In this document: one piece after another, positions 40,138 to 51,374 of the stretch
How positions within the stretch are numbered: the stretch's first letter is position 1
Layout of the letters: every line of letters starts with the position of its first letter
Assembly: GCF_905171765.1 (NCBI RefSeq)
Contig: NC_053397.1
Span: 3,490,946-3,554,945 of the forward strand
DNA length: 64,000 nucleotides
Reading direction: 5' to 3'
Source of the DNA: Bufo bufo
Taxonomy: Eukaryota > Chordata > Amphibia > Anura > Bufonidae
The notes under the pieces: generated by a model
The model's database searches: none
Told to the model about the DNA's origin: nothing
The model's input: only the letters and a program-made list of their open reading frames with translations
Program-made: the position numbers and the translations under genes

Positions 40138-41654
40138 TAGAGTTGTTGCGATACCAAATTTTTGATTCGGTTTCGATACCATGAAAAAGTATTGCGATAC
40201 TCGATACCACGCAAAAAAAATAAACAAAAAAAGCCACGTGCATTCCTCATTTTTAAAAATGGCGAATCGCGCAGTTTTTATTTTATTTTTTCTGTTCCGG
40301 CATTCACCACCTAGATTTTTTTTTTTATATTTTAATAGTTTGGACTTTTCTGACGTGGCGATGTAATATGTTTATTTATATATTTTATATGTGAAATTGG
40401 GAAAAGGGGGGTGATTTATACTTCATATTTTAGTGTTTTTTTTTTTTTCACTTTTTATTTAATAACTATTTCCCCCCTTAGGGGCTAGAACCTGGGATCT
40501 TTCATCCCTTTTCCTATTCACCCTGATAGATCTCTATCAGGGTGAATAGGACTCCACACTGTCCCTGCTGCTCTGTGCTTTGTGCACACAGCATCAGGGA
40601 TGTTACCATGGCAACCAGGGCTTCTGTAGCGTCCTGGCTGCCATGGTAACCGATCGGAGCCCCAGGCTTACACAGCTGGGGCTCCGATCAGAAGCTGCCA
40701 CTGCACCACCAATGAGGGGGAGTGGAGAGGTCCCTGTGGCCACTGCCACCAATGATTTTAATACTGGAGGGTTGAGAGAAGCCGGCGCACTGTGCCACCA
40801 ATGATTTTAATGGGATGGGGGGATTGAGGGGGGGGGGCACACTGCACCACCAATGATTTTACCCCTTTATACAGGAGGCGGGTACTAGCAGATCAGCGGC
40901 AGTTAACTGCCGCTGATCGCAGCTCCCTGTCAGGGGCAGGGTGCGGGCAATGCGATTCTGCTGCCGGCACCCGCCTCCTGTATGTGTTAAAGACTGACTA
41001 CTGTATATGAGTCCAGACTTTCACTATTAGGCCACACAGAGCGGCGCCCAGCGATGTCTCAGCACTCACCATTTAGTCCTGGGCGCCGCTCCGTTCGCCT
41101 GCAGTGCCCCATTACTGTCTCCTCTCCTGCTCCACATGCTGCTGATTACTATCGGAGCGATGGGAGGAGACATCAGCTTCACTAGTGGGCGTTCCTTCTC
41201 CCTGGCTGTAGCGCTGTCCAATCGCAGCGCAGGGAAAAGGAACGCCCACTAGTGAAGCTGATGTCTCCTCCCATCGCTCCGATAGTAATCCTATCATTGG
41301 TGGCGCAGTGCGCCCGCCCCTCCTCCGCCCCTCTCTTCTCATTGCCGCCCCTCCTCCACCCCCTCTCTTCTCATTGCCGCCCCTCCTCCGCCCCTCTCTT
41401 CTCATTGCCGCCCCTCCTCCGCCCCTCTCTTCTCATTGGTGGCAGCAGCACAGGGGGAGGGAGGACAGCTTCCTTCTCCCCGTGCTGCTGAGAGAGAACA
41501 TGAGCGCGCCGATAGCAGCGCGCTCATGTTCAGAGATACTAGACTGCGCAGAAGCGCAGCCCAGTATCGAAAAAACGGAAATCCCGGTATCGTATCGATA
41601 CCGGGTCAAAAGTATCGATTGGGTATCGAAATTTCGATACCCGCAACAACCCTA
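40138..41654. mobile_element. hAT-like MITE nested in the Tc1-like element
   Basis: This 1517-bp element has ends TAGAGTTGTTGCG and, reverse-complemented, TAGGGTTGTTGCG. It is flanked by a perfect 8-bp duplication GCTGCATC (40130-40137 and 41655-41662), which is the hAT signature. Both ends are rich in GATACC/TATCGAAA motifs. No transposase is present. It contains several internal hairpins (for example CACCCTGATAGA...TCTATCAGGGTG near 40519-40545), a long palindrome at 41145-41289 and a short 32-bp tandem repeat at about 41320-41440. Open frames over these are artefacts. Confidence 0.9.
41145..41289. repeat. 145-bp palindrome inside the nested MITE
   Basis: The left arm begins ATTACTATCGGAGCGATGGG and the right arm ends with its complement, CCATCGCTCCGATAGTAAT. 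The arms are about 63 bp with a centre near 41217 (GCGCTGTCCAATCGCAGCGC). It is followed at once by a pyrimidine-rich 32-bp tandem repeat based on CTCTTCTCATTGCCGCCCCT. Confidence 0.85.
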
Positions 41655-42070
41655 GCTGCATCCCTCTGCAAGATATCTCACTATTTTTTACTTTTCTGAG
41701 CCTGTCAAGTCCTTCTTTTGACCCATTTTGCCAAAGGAAAGGAAGTTGCCTGATAATTATGCACACCTGATATAGGGTGTTGATGTCATTAGACCACACC
41801 CCTTCTCATTACAGAGATGCACATCACCTAATATGCTTAATTGGTAGTAGGCTTTCGAGCCTATACAGCTTGGAGTAAGACAACATGCATAAAGAGGATG
41901 ATGTGGTCAAAATACTCATTTGCCTAATAATTCTGCACGCAGTGTAGAGAGCGGACTTTACACTTTTCTAAATCTACAGCTTTCTTTGTGGCATAGAATT
42001 AGGCCATTTTCTAATCCTAAAACAGGTATAGAAAATGATGTAAGAGACGGGTAGGAGCAGCGGAGAAGGG

Positions 42071-42904
42071 GCAGGTCCGGTCCTCAGTAATTACAGCAGG
42101 TCCGGTCCTCAGTCTTTACAGCAGGTCCGGTCCTCAGTCTTTACAGCAGGTCCTGTCCTCAGTCTTTACAGCAGGTCCGGTCCTCAGTCTTTACAGCAGG
42201 TCCGGTCCTCAGTCTTTACAGCAGGTCCGGTCCTCAGTCTTTACAGCAGGTCCGGTCCTCAGTCTTTACAGCAGGTCCGGTCCTCGGTCTTTACAGCAGG
42301 TCCGGTCCTCGGTCTATACAGCAGGTCCGGTCCTCGGTCTTTACAGCAGGTCCGGTCCTCAGTCTATACAGCAGGTCCGGTCCTCAGTCTATACAGCAGG
42401 TCCGGTCCTCAGTCTTTACAGCAGGTCCTGTCCTTGGTCTATACAGCAGGTCCTGTCCTCAGTCTTTACAGCAGGTCCGGTCCTCAGTCTTTACAGCAGT
42501 TCCGGTCCTCAGTCTTTACAGCAGGTCCGGTCCTCAGTCTTTACAGCAGGTCCGGTCCTCAGTCTTTACAGCAGGTCCGGTCCTCAGTCTTTACAGCAGG
42601 TCCGGTCCTCAGTAATTACAGCAGGTCCTGTCCTCAGTCTTTACAGCAGGTCCGGTCCTCAGTCTTTACAGCAGGTCCTGTCCTCAGTCTTTACAGCAGG
42701 TCCGGTCCTCAGTCTTTACAGCAGGTCCGGTCCTCGGTCTTTACAGCAGGTCCGGTCCTCGGTCTTTACAGCAGGTCCGGTCCTCGGTCTTTACAGCAGG
42801 TCCTGTCCTCGGTCTTTACAGCAGGTCCGGTCCTCAGTCTTTACAGCAGGTCCGGTCCTCGGTCTTTACAGCAGGTCCGGTCCTCGGTCTTTACAGCAGG
42901 TCCT
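42071..42904. repeat. 25-bp minisatellite
   Basis: There are about 33 copies of CAGCAGGTCCGGTCCTCAGT+CTTTA with minor variants (CCTG for CCGG, CGGT for CAGT, ATA for TTA). It ends at a partial CAGCAGGTCC unit. The 158-codon + frame across it is a repeat artefact. Confidence 0.95.
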
Positions 42905-43214
42905 TGCTGAGATTTTTAGATGTCATTGGTCCCTGACGTTTAAACCCACCCTCACCATCAAAGTGAATCCAGAAGAGGCTTATAAGAATTCAGCGATGGT
43001 GTCACTAAGCACGACGTGTCATCGCTGGACTCAGGAAGCAGCAAAACGGTGCGGATTTAGCAGGTAAGTAGACAGGGAAATACAGTTCAGAAGTGTCATA
43101 AAAAGACCTGTTGAAGGGTTTTCCATGTCACTATCCATACGATACCCTGCAGCTTTCACCCTGACCGATGAGCTCACAATGGGCTGACACCTCAGCAGTC
43201 ACCTCATCATTATT
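42905..43214. other. Intergenic sequence, nothing recognised
   Basis: Unique-looking sequence between the 25-bp array and a truncated MITE. No gene, RNA or transposon end was identified. Confidence 0.5.
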
Positions 43215-43504
43215 ACAGGCAGGATTACAATGACAGTGTGAGCCACTAGTAGTGGTTGTGCTTCCACACTATAGGAAATGCTCCAGAGATCCGGACTGTG
43301 GGAGCCCGCATAGGCACGCATGCACAGCAGCTCCTGCGTTGAAGCGGTGGCCGTAACCATGGAAACGAGCCGTGTATAATGTGATGGAAAAATGAATGAA
43401 GCAGCAAAGGAGGCAACATGGAGAATCACAGTACATTAGGAAGAGCCTTTTATGAGCTTTCTCTACCTGATATATGTCCCCTGCTGCAGTCAGAGGACCC
43501 CTTA
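43215..43504 (-). mobile_element. Truncated copy of the TTAA-type palindromic MITE
   Basis: This is homologous, in the opposite orientation, to the MITE at 48901-50870. Shared blocks include GCTTCCACACTATAGGAAAT, GTGGCCGTAACCATGGAAAC and GGAAGAGCCTTTTATGAGC. Its right side reads CTGCAGTCAGAGGACCCCTT, the complement of the other copy's left end, and stops where the 87-bp array begins, so the terminal TTAA is lost. At 43467-43477 it has the uninterrupted sequence that the DD35E transposon splits in the other copy. Confidence 0.8.
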
Positions 43505-46500
43505 CAGGTCACAAAGCATGCTTACAATACTCTACCAGATATGTGATACACACAGCTTATCTACTCCCCTCCCTGCACAGTGACCTCTATACAGGTCACA
43601 AAGCATGCTTACAATACTCTATCAGATATGTGATACACACAGCTTATCTACTCCCCTCCCTGCACAGTGACCTCTATACAGGTCACAAAGCATGCTTACA
43701 ATACTCTACCAGATATGTGATACACACAGCTTATCTACTCCCCTCCCTGCACAGTGACCACTATACAGGTCACAAAGCATGCTTACAATACTCTACCAGA
43801 CATGTGATACACACAGCTTATCTACTCCCCTCCAGGCACAGTGACCTCTATACAGGTCACAAAGCATGCTTACAATAGTCTACCAGATATGTGATACACA
43901 CAGCTTATCTACTCCCCTCCCTGCACAGTGACCTCTATACAGGTCACAAAGCATGCTTACAATACTCTACCAGATATGTGATACACACAGCTTATCTACT
44001 CCCCTCCTGCACAGTGACCTCTATACAGGTCACAAAGCATGCTTACAATACTCTATCAGATATGTGATACACACAGCTTATCTACTCCCCTCCCTGCACA
44101 GTGACCTCTATACAGGTCACAAAGCATGCTTACAATACTCTATCAGATATGTGATACACACAGCTTATCTACTCCCCTCCCTGCACAGTGACCTCTATAC
44201 AGGTCACAAAGCATGCTTACAATACTCTACCAGATATGTGATACACACAGCTTATCTACTCCCCTCCTTGCACAGTGACCTCTATACATGTCACAAAGCA
44301 TGCTTACAATACTCTACCAGATATGTGATACACACAGCTTATCTACTCCCCTCCAGGCACAGTGACCTCTATACAGGTCACAAAGCATGCTTACAATACT
44401 CTACCAGATATGTGATACACACAGCTTATCTACTCCCCTCCCTGCACAGTGACCTCTATACAGGTCACAAAGCATGCTTACAATACTCTACCAGATATGT
44501 GATACACACAGCTTATCTACTCCCCTCCCTGCACAGTGACCTCTATACATGTCACAAAGCATGCTTACAATACTCTACCAGATATGTGATACACACAGCT
44601 TATCTACTCCCCTCCCTGCAGTGACCTCTATACAGGTCACAAAGCATGCTTACAATACTCTACCAGATATGTGATACACACAGCTTATCTACTCCCCTCC
44701 AGGCACAGTGACCTCTATAAAGGTCACAAAGCATGCTTACAATACTCTACCAGATATGTGATACACACAGCTTATCTACTCCCCTTGCTTCACAGTGACC
44801 TCTATACAGGTCAGAAAGCATGCTTACAATACTCTACCAGATAGGTGATGGTCACAGCTTATCTACTCCCCTCCAGGCACAGTGACCTCTATACAGGTCA
44901 CAAAGCATGCTTACAATACTCTACCAGATATGTGATACACACAGCTTATCTACTCCCCTCCCTGCACAGTGACCTCTATACAGGTCACAAAGCATGCTTA
45001 CAATACTCTACCAGATATGTGATACACACAGCTTATCTACTCCCCTCCCTGCACAGTGACCTCTATACAGGTCACAAAGCATGCTTACAATACTCTACCA
45101 GATATGTGATACACACAGCTTATCTACTCCCCTCCCTGCACAGTGACCTCTATACATGTCACAAAGCATGCTTACAATACTCTACCAGATATGTGATACA
45201 CACAGCTTATCTACTCCCCTCCCTGCACAGTGACCTCTATACATGTCACAAAGCATGCTTACAATACTCTACCAGATATGTGATACACACAGCTTATCTA
45301 CTCCCCTCCAGGCACAGTGACCTCTATACAGGTCACAAAGCATGCTTACAATACTCTACCAGATATGTGATACACACAGCTTATCTACTCCCCTCCCTGC
45401 ACAGTGACCTCTATACAGGTCACAAAGCATGCTTACAATACTCTACCAGATATGTGATACACACAGCTTATCTACTCCCCTCCCTGCACAGTGACCTCTA
45501 TACAGGTCACAAAGCATGCATACAATACTCTACCAGATATGTGATACACACAGCTTATCTACTCCCCTCCCTGCACAGTGACCTCTATACAGGTCACAAA
45601 GCATGCTTACAATACTCTACCAGATATGTGATACACACAGCTTATCTACTCCCCTCCCTGCACAGTGACCTCTATACATGTCACAAAGCATGCTTACAAT
45701 ACTCTACCAGATATGTGATACACACAGCTTATCTACTCCCCTCCAGGCACAGTGACCTCTATACAGGTCAGAAAGCATGCTTACAATACTCTACCAGATA
45801 TGTGATACACCCAGCTTATCTACTCCCCTCCCTGCACAGTGACCTCTATACAGGTCACAAAGCATGCTTACAATACTCTACCAGATATGTGATACACACA
45901 GCTTATCTACTCCCCTCCCTGCACAGTGACCTCTATACAGGTCACAAAGCATGCTTACAATACTCTACCAGATATGTGATACACACAGCTTATCTACTCC
46001 CCTCCAGGCACAGTGACCTCTATACAGGTCACAAAGCATGCTTACAATACTCTACCAGATATGTGATACACACAGCTTATCTACTCCCCTCCAGGCACAG
46101 TGACCTCTATACAGGTCACAAAGCATGCTTACAATACTCTACCAGATATGTGATACACACAGCTTATCTACTCCCCTCCAGGCACAGTGACCTCTATACA
46201 GGTCACAAAGCATGCTTACAATACTCTACCAGATATGTGATACACACAGCTTATCTACTCCCCTCCCTGCACAGTGACCTCTATACAGGTCACAAAGCAT
46301 GCTTACAATATTCTACAAGATATGTGATACACACAGCTTATCTACTCCCCTCCAGGCACAGTGACCTCTATACAGGTCACAAAGCATGCTTACAATACTC
46401 TACCAGATATGTGATACACACAGCTTATCTACTCCCCTCCAGGCACAGTGACCTCTATACAGGTCACAAAGCATGCTTACAATACTCTACCAGATATGTG

Positions 46501-48475
46501 ATACACACAGCTTATCTACTCCCCTCCCTGCACAGTGACCTCTATACAGGTCACAAAGCATGCTTACAATACTCTGCCAGATATGTGATACACACAGCTT
46601 ATCTACTCCCCTCCCTGCACAGTGACCTCTATACAGGTCACAAAGCATGCTTACAATACTCTACCAGATAGGTGATGGTCACAGCTTATCTACTCCCCTC
46701 CAGGCACAGTGACCTCTATACAGGTCACAAAGCATGCTTACAATACTCTACCAGATAGGTGATGGTCACAGCTTATCTACTCCCCTACAGGCACAGTGAC
46801 CTCTATACAGGTCACAAAGCATGCTTACAATACTCTACCAGATATGTGATACACACAGCTTATCTACTCCCCTCCATGCACAGTGACCTCTATACAGGTC
46901 ACAAAGCATGCTTACAATACTCTACCAGATATGTAATACACACAGCTTATATACTCCCCTTGCTTCACAGTGACCTCTATACAGGTCAGAAAGCATGCTT
47001 ACAATACTCTACCAGATATGTGATACACACAGCTTATCTACTCCCCTCCAGGCACAGTGACCACTATACAGGTCACAAAGCATGCTTACAATACTCTACC
47101 AGATATGTGATACACACAGCTTATCTACTCCCCTCCAGGCACAGTGACCTCTATACAGGTCACAAAGCATGCTTACAATACTCTACCAGATATGTGATAC
47201 ACACAGCTTATCTACTCCCCTCCAGGCACAGTGACCTCTATACAGGTCAGAAAGTATGCTTACAATACTCTACCAGATATGTGATACACACAGCTTATCT
47301 ACTCCCCTCCCTGCACAGTGACCTCTATACAGGTCACAAAGCATGCTTACAATACTCTACCAGATATGTGATACACACAGCTTATCTACTCCCCTCCCTG
47401 CAGTGACCTCTATACAGGTCACAAAGCATGCTTACAATACTCTACCAGATATGTGATACACACAGCTTATCTACTCCCCTCCAGGCACAGTGACCGCTAT
47501 ACAGGTCACAAAGCATGCTTACAATACTCTACCAGATATGTGATACACACAGCTTATCTACTCCCCTTGCTTCACAGTGACCTCTATACAGGTCAGAAAG
47601 CATGCTTACAATACTCTACCAGATAGGTGATGGTCACAGCTTATCTACTCCCCTCCAGGCACAGTGACCTCTATACAGGTCACAAAGCATGCTTACAATA
47701 CTCTACCAGATATGTGATACACACAGCTTATCTACTCCCCTCCAGGCACAGTGACCTCTATACAGGTCAGAAAGTATGCTTACAATACTCTACCAGATAT
47801 GTGATACACACAGCTTATCTACTCCCCTCCCTGCACAGTGACCTCTATACAGGTCACAAAGCATGCTTACAATACTCTACCAGATATGTGATACACACAG
47901 CTTATCTACTCCCCTCCCTGCACAGTGACCTCTATACAGGTCACAAAGCATGCTTACAATACTCTACCAGATATGTGATACACACAGCTTATCTACTCCC
48001 CTCCCTGCAGTGACCTCTATACAGGTCACAAAGCATGCTTACAATACTCTACCAGATATGTGATACACACAGCTTATCTACTCCCCTCCAGGCACAGTGA
48101 CCGCTATACAGGTCACAAAGCATGCTTACAATACTCTACCAGATATGTGATACACACAGCTTATCTACTCCCCTCCCTGCACAGTGACCTCTATACAGGT
48201 CACAAAGCATGCTTACAATACTCTACCAGATATGTGATACACACAGCTTATCTACTCCCCTCCCTGCAGTGACCTCTATACAGGTCACAAAGCATGCTTA
48301 CAATACTCTACCAGATATGTGATACACACAGCTTATCTACTCCCCTCCAGGCACAGTGACCGCTATACAGGTCACAAAGCATGCTTACAATACTCTACCA
48401 GATATGTGATACACACAGCTTATCTACTCCCCTTGCTTCACAGTGACCTCTATACAGGTCACAGAACATGCCCAC
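43505..48475. repeat. 87-bp satellite-like tandem array
   Basis: There are about 57 units of 87 bp, containing CACAAAGCATGCTTACAATA, CTCTACCAGATATGTGATAC, ACACAGCTTATCTACTCCCC and TCCCTGCACAGTGACCTCTATACAGGT in consecutive pieces. Variants include CCAGGCACAG, TTGCTTCACAG, a 3-bp-shorter CTGCAGTGACC unit and AGATAGGTGATGGTCACAG. Identical longer blocks recur at about 260 bp (47.7-48.4 kb). The period is a multiple of three, so the + strand shows open frames up to 608 codons of a 29-residue repeat. I do not annotate these as genes. The last unit decays by about 48500. Confidence 0.96.
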
Positions 48476-48934
48476 AACACTCTGTCAGAGAAGTCATGTA
48501 ACATCTCCACACTATAGGTTCCTATGGGCCATGTGGCTGCCATGAGGCCTATCTCTGAATACTGTTAACAGCAGCTCAGGTGAAATGGTGACTCCATGTA
48601 CAGTAAACAAAATAAATCTAATATCAGAAAATAAAAGCAAACAAGGAAAAATGGCAGTATCCGGTATAACTAGTAACCAGAAGCTGATATTTTGGGGAGG
48701 GTGGGAACAAGGCAATGATGTCATCACTAATAGCATCTCTGAGGTATAACCGGTAGGATCAGGGTTACATGGCCCCTGTGTGAGGAGTCTTTCTGGGGCC
48801 CTCCCCATACACACACCTCCACCTCTGAATACACTACATTTGTAGCATCCAATTTAAAATGTAACTGAAATGTAAGGAGGAAAGAAAACACTGCTAACGC
48901 TTAAAGGGGTCCTCTGACTGCAGCAGGTGACATA

Positions 48935-50472
48935 CAGTCGTGGCTAAAAGTTTTGAGAATGACCCAAATATCAGTTTTCACAAAGTTTGCTGCTAAACTG
49001 CTTTTAGATCTTTGTTCCAGTTGTTTCTGTGATGTAGTGAAATAGAAACGTTTCAAAGGCTTTTATCGACAATTACATGACATTGATGCAAAGAGTCAGT
49101 ATTTGCAGTGTTGGCCCTTCTTTTTCAGGACCTCTGCAATCCGACTGGGCATGCTCTCAATCAACTTCTGGGCCAATTCCTGACTGATACAACCCATTCT
49201 TTCATAATCACTTCTTGGAGTTTGTCAGAATTAGTGGGTTTTGTTTGTCCACCCGCCTCTTGAGGATTGACCCCAAGTTCTCAATGGGATTAAGATCTGG
49301 GGAGTTTCCAGGCCGTGGACCCAAAATGTCAACGTTTTGGTCCCCGAGCCACTTAGTTATCACTTTTGCCTTATGGCACGGTGCTCCATCGTGCTGGAAA
49401 ATGCATTGTTCTTCACCAAACTGTTGTTGGATTGTTGGAAGAAGTTGCTGTTGGAGGGTGTTTTGGTGCCATTCTTTATTTATGGCTGTGTTTTTGGGCA
49501 AAATTGTGAGTGAGCCCACTCCCTTGGATGAGAAGCAACCCCACACATGAATGGTCTCAGGATGCTTTACTGTTGGCATGACACAGGACTGATGGTAGCG
49601 CTCACCTTTTCTTCTCCGGACAAGCCTTTTTCCAGATGCCCCAAACAATCGGAAAGAGGCTTCATCGGAGAATATGACTTTGCCCCAGTCCTCAGCAGTC
49701 CATTCACCAGACTTTCTGCAGAAGATCAATCTGTCCCTGGTGGTTTTTTGGAGAGAAGTGGCTTCTTTGCTGCCCTTCTTGACACCAGGCCATCTTCCAG
49801 AAGTCTTGGCCTCACTGTGCGTGCAGATGCGCTCACACCTGCCTGCTGCCATTCCTGAGCAAGCTCTGCACTGGTGGCACTCCGATCCCGCAGCTGAATC
49901 CTCTTTAGGAGACCATCCTGGCGCTTGCTGGACCTTCTTGGTCGCCCTGAAGCCTTCTTAACAAGAATTGAACCTCTTTCCTTGAAGTTCTTGATGATCC
50001 TATAAATTGTTGATTGAGGTGCAATCTTAGTAGCCACAATATCCTTGCCTGTGAAGCCATTTTTATGCAACGCAATGATGGCTGCACGCGTTTCTTTGCA
50101 GGTCACCATGGTTAACAATGGAAGAACAATGATTTCAAGCATCACCCTCCTTTTAACATGTCAAGTCTGCCATTTTAACCCAATCAGCCTGACATAATGA
50201 TCTCCAGCCTTGTGCTCGTCAACATTCTCACCTGAGTTACCAAGACGATTACTGGAATGATCTCAGCAGGTCCTTTAATGACAGCAATGAAATGCAGTGG
50301 AAAGGTTTTTTGGGATTAAGTTAATTTTCATGGCAAAGAAGGACTATGCAATTCATCTGATCACTCTCCATAACATTCTGGAGTAGATGCAAATTGCTAT
50401 TATAAAAACTTAAGCAGCAACTTTTCCAATTTCCAATATTTATCTAGTTCTCAAAACTTTTGGCCACGACTG
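48935..50472 (-). mobile_element. Tc1-like (DD35E) transposon nested in the MITE
   Basis: This 1538-bp element is flanked by TA (48933-48934 and 50473-50474). The left end is CAGTCGTGGCTAAAAGTTTT and the right end is the complement of CAGTCGTGGCCAAAAGTTTT, both followed by GAGAA. It carries a decayed transposase on the minus strand. The boundaries are independently confirmed by the uninterrupted site in the related MITE copy at 43467-43477. Confidence 0.93.
49100..50109 (-). pseudogene. Tc1-like DD35E transposase, frameshifted
   Basis: The N-terminal frame starts at 50109 (MVTCKETRAAIIALHKNGF) and contains the paired helix-turn-helix DNA-binding region (STIYRIIKNF, then SGRPRRSSKRQD). It continues through RRAAKKPLLSKK. 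A frameshift then falls in a six-base A/T homopolymer near 49743-49748. The catalytic part continues in another frame with VIFSDEASF, QHDGAPCH and [11 protein letters not shown]. There are 35 residues between the second Asp and the Glu, so it belongs to the DD35E type. At least one more shift near 49220 breaks the C-terminus (SPSRIAEVLKKKG-like remnants reach about 49100). The usual IENLW reads IENLG. It is almost certainly inactive. Confidence 0.88.
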
Positions 50473-50866
50473 TATATCATGTAGAGAAAGTTCATAAAAG
50501 GCTCTTCCTAATGTACTGTGATTCTCCATATTGCCTCCTTTGCTGCTTCATTCATTTTTCCATCACATTATACACGGCTCGTTTCCATGGTTACGGCCAC
50601 CGTTGCAGCGCAGATATGATGTGGCCGGCGCAGGAGCTGCTGTGCATGCGTGCTCCCACAGTCCCGATCTCTGGAGCATTTCCCATAGTGTGGAAGCACG
50701 ACCACCGCTAGTGGATTACAGGGTGGTCGTAACCATGGAAACGAGCAGTCTATTATGTGATGGAAAAATGAACGAAGCGGCAATATGGAGAATGACAATA
50801 CATTAAGAGCCTGGTATTAACTCTCTCTGCATAATAAAGGTTATGTGCTGAAGTGCGAGGACCCCT

Positions 50867-51186
50867 TTAAGAGCGCCTTCACACGAGGCAGATTTAGTGG
50901 CAGAAAATCCGTTCATACACAAAACTGGGCTTGTTTAGGCGGCAAGAACACAGATTTCTGAAAGACCCTTTCAGGTTAATAGAACGGATTCTCAGTCACA
51001 TAACTTTCTACAACTCAGGCCGAGTTCACACGTCGGTGCCTTCCATCATAACCAGCAGTGACGCCTCCACCGATCAGCTATGAGGGAACCATCTGCTCCT
51101 GGTCTGGGTTTGACTCCCAATAACTGATGGAAATAACTGAGAAGTGTGAACTTGGCCTAAATCTGCCATGTGTGAAGGTGCCTTAA
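50867..51186. mobile_element. Second TTAA-flanked MITE sharing a TTAA with the first
   Basis: The inverted ends are GAGCGCCTTCACACGAGGCA and, reverse-complemented, GGCACCTTCACACATGGCA, both followed by GATTTA. TTAA lies on each side (50867-50870 and 51183-51186). The left TTAA is the right TTAA of the preceding MITE. A smaller inverted-repeat element is nested within it at about 51016-51158. Confidence 0.7.
51016..51158. mobile_element. Small palindromic MITE nested in the TTAA MITE
   Basis: The ends are AGGCCGAGTTCACACGTC and, reverse-complemented, AGGCCAAGTTCACACTTC. It also has internal inverted pieces (TTCCATCATAACCAG near 51046 and CTGATGGAAATAACTG near 51124). No coding capacity. The target-site duplication is not clear. 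Confidence 0.65.
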
Positions 51187-51200
51187 CCCCTAAGTGACTG

Positions 51201-51366
51201 GCCTCATTCACACGTCAGCGTTCGGTCAGTGATTGTGAGCCAAAGCCAGGACTGGAGCCTCCGCAGACCTAAGGTATAAGGGGAGGATCTGCTCCTGTTC
51301 TGGGTTTAGAGCCGCTCCTGGTTTTGGCTCACAATCACTGACCAAACACTGACGTGTGAATGAGGC
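51201..51366. mobile_element. Palindromic MITE with 45-bp or longer arms
   Basis: The left arm GCCTCATTCACACGTCAGCG, TTCGGTCAGTGATTGTGAGC is mirrored at the right by GCTCACAATCACTGACCAAA, CACTGACGTGTGAATGAGGC. The inner part also pairs (CCAGGACTGGAGCC with GCTCCTGGTTTTGG). The CCTCATTCACACG end resembles MITEs abundant in frog genomes. Superfamily not assigned. Confidence 0.75.
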
Positions 51367-51374
51367 ATTACTGA

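Larger units (their letters stand above)
39185..41726 (-). pseudogene. Tc1-like DD37E transposase, interrupted
   Basis: This is a cut-and-paste transposase of the Tc1/mariner superfamily. The start codon is at 41726 and the first 24 codons run to 41655. The hAT-like MITE then intervenes, and the frame resumes after the duplicated GCTGCATC at 40129 and runs open to the stop at 39185. Apart from the insertion, one in-frame TAA lies at codon 13 (41690-41688). The total is about 338 codons. Visible parts are an N-terminal helix-turn-helix (LKIAKLLKRDHRTIKRFIQ), the first catalytic Asp in LWTDEMRVS, the second in MQDNAPSH and the Glu in [11 protein letters not shown]. The C-terminal part alone reads for more than 300 codons, so the MITE insertion and the early stop are the main damage. 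Confidence 0.9.
38857..41944 (-). mobile_element. Tc1-like (DD37E) transposon split by a hAT-like MITE
   Basis: The ends are inverted repeats sharing GTGCAGAATTATTAGGCAA. The left end starts CAGGGA and the right end, reverse-complemented, starts CACTGC. A TA dinucleotide flanks each side (38855-38856 and 41945-41946), as expected for Tc1/mariner insertion. Without the nested element and one copy of its 8-bp duplication the transposon is about 1.56 kb, a normal Tc1 length. It carries one transposase gene on the minus strand. The spacing of catalytic residues (D, D, 37 residues, E) matches the DD37E group of Tc1-like elements reported from vertebrates. Confidence 0.92.
48901..50870. mobile_element. 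TTAA-flanked palindromic MITE, split by a Tc1-like element
   Basis: TTAA at 48901-48904 and 50867-50870 bounds inverted ends AGGGGTCCTC / GAGGACCCCT. The similarity extends further inward (left CTGCAGCA, right complement CTTCAGCA). Without the nested transposon it is about 430 bp and is itself palindromic: TTTTCCATCACATTATACAC...GGTTACGGCCACC on one side mirrors GTCGTAACCATGGAAACGAG...TGTGATGGAAAAATG on the other. TTAA duplication and these ends fit a piggyBac-like non-autonomous element. No coding sequence of its own was seen. Confidence 0.82.

Noticed and set aside
40580..41699. Several + and - frames inside the nested MITE
   Set aside because: They fall on hairpins and a pyrimidine-rich tandem repeat of a non-autonomous element and show no transposase motif.
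44845..46671. 608-codon open frame of a 29-residue repeat
   Set aside because: It is the direct product of an 87-bp tandem unit without stops in one frame. Neighbouring frames of the same array break at the shorter units. There is no start context, splice evidence or known protein.
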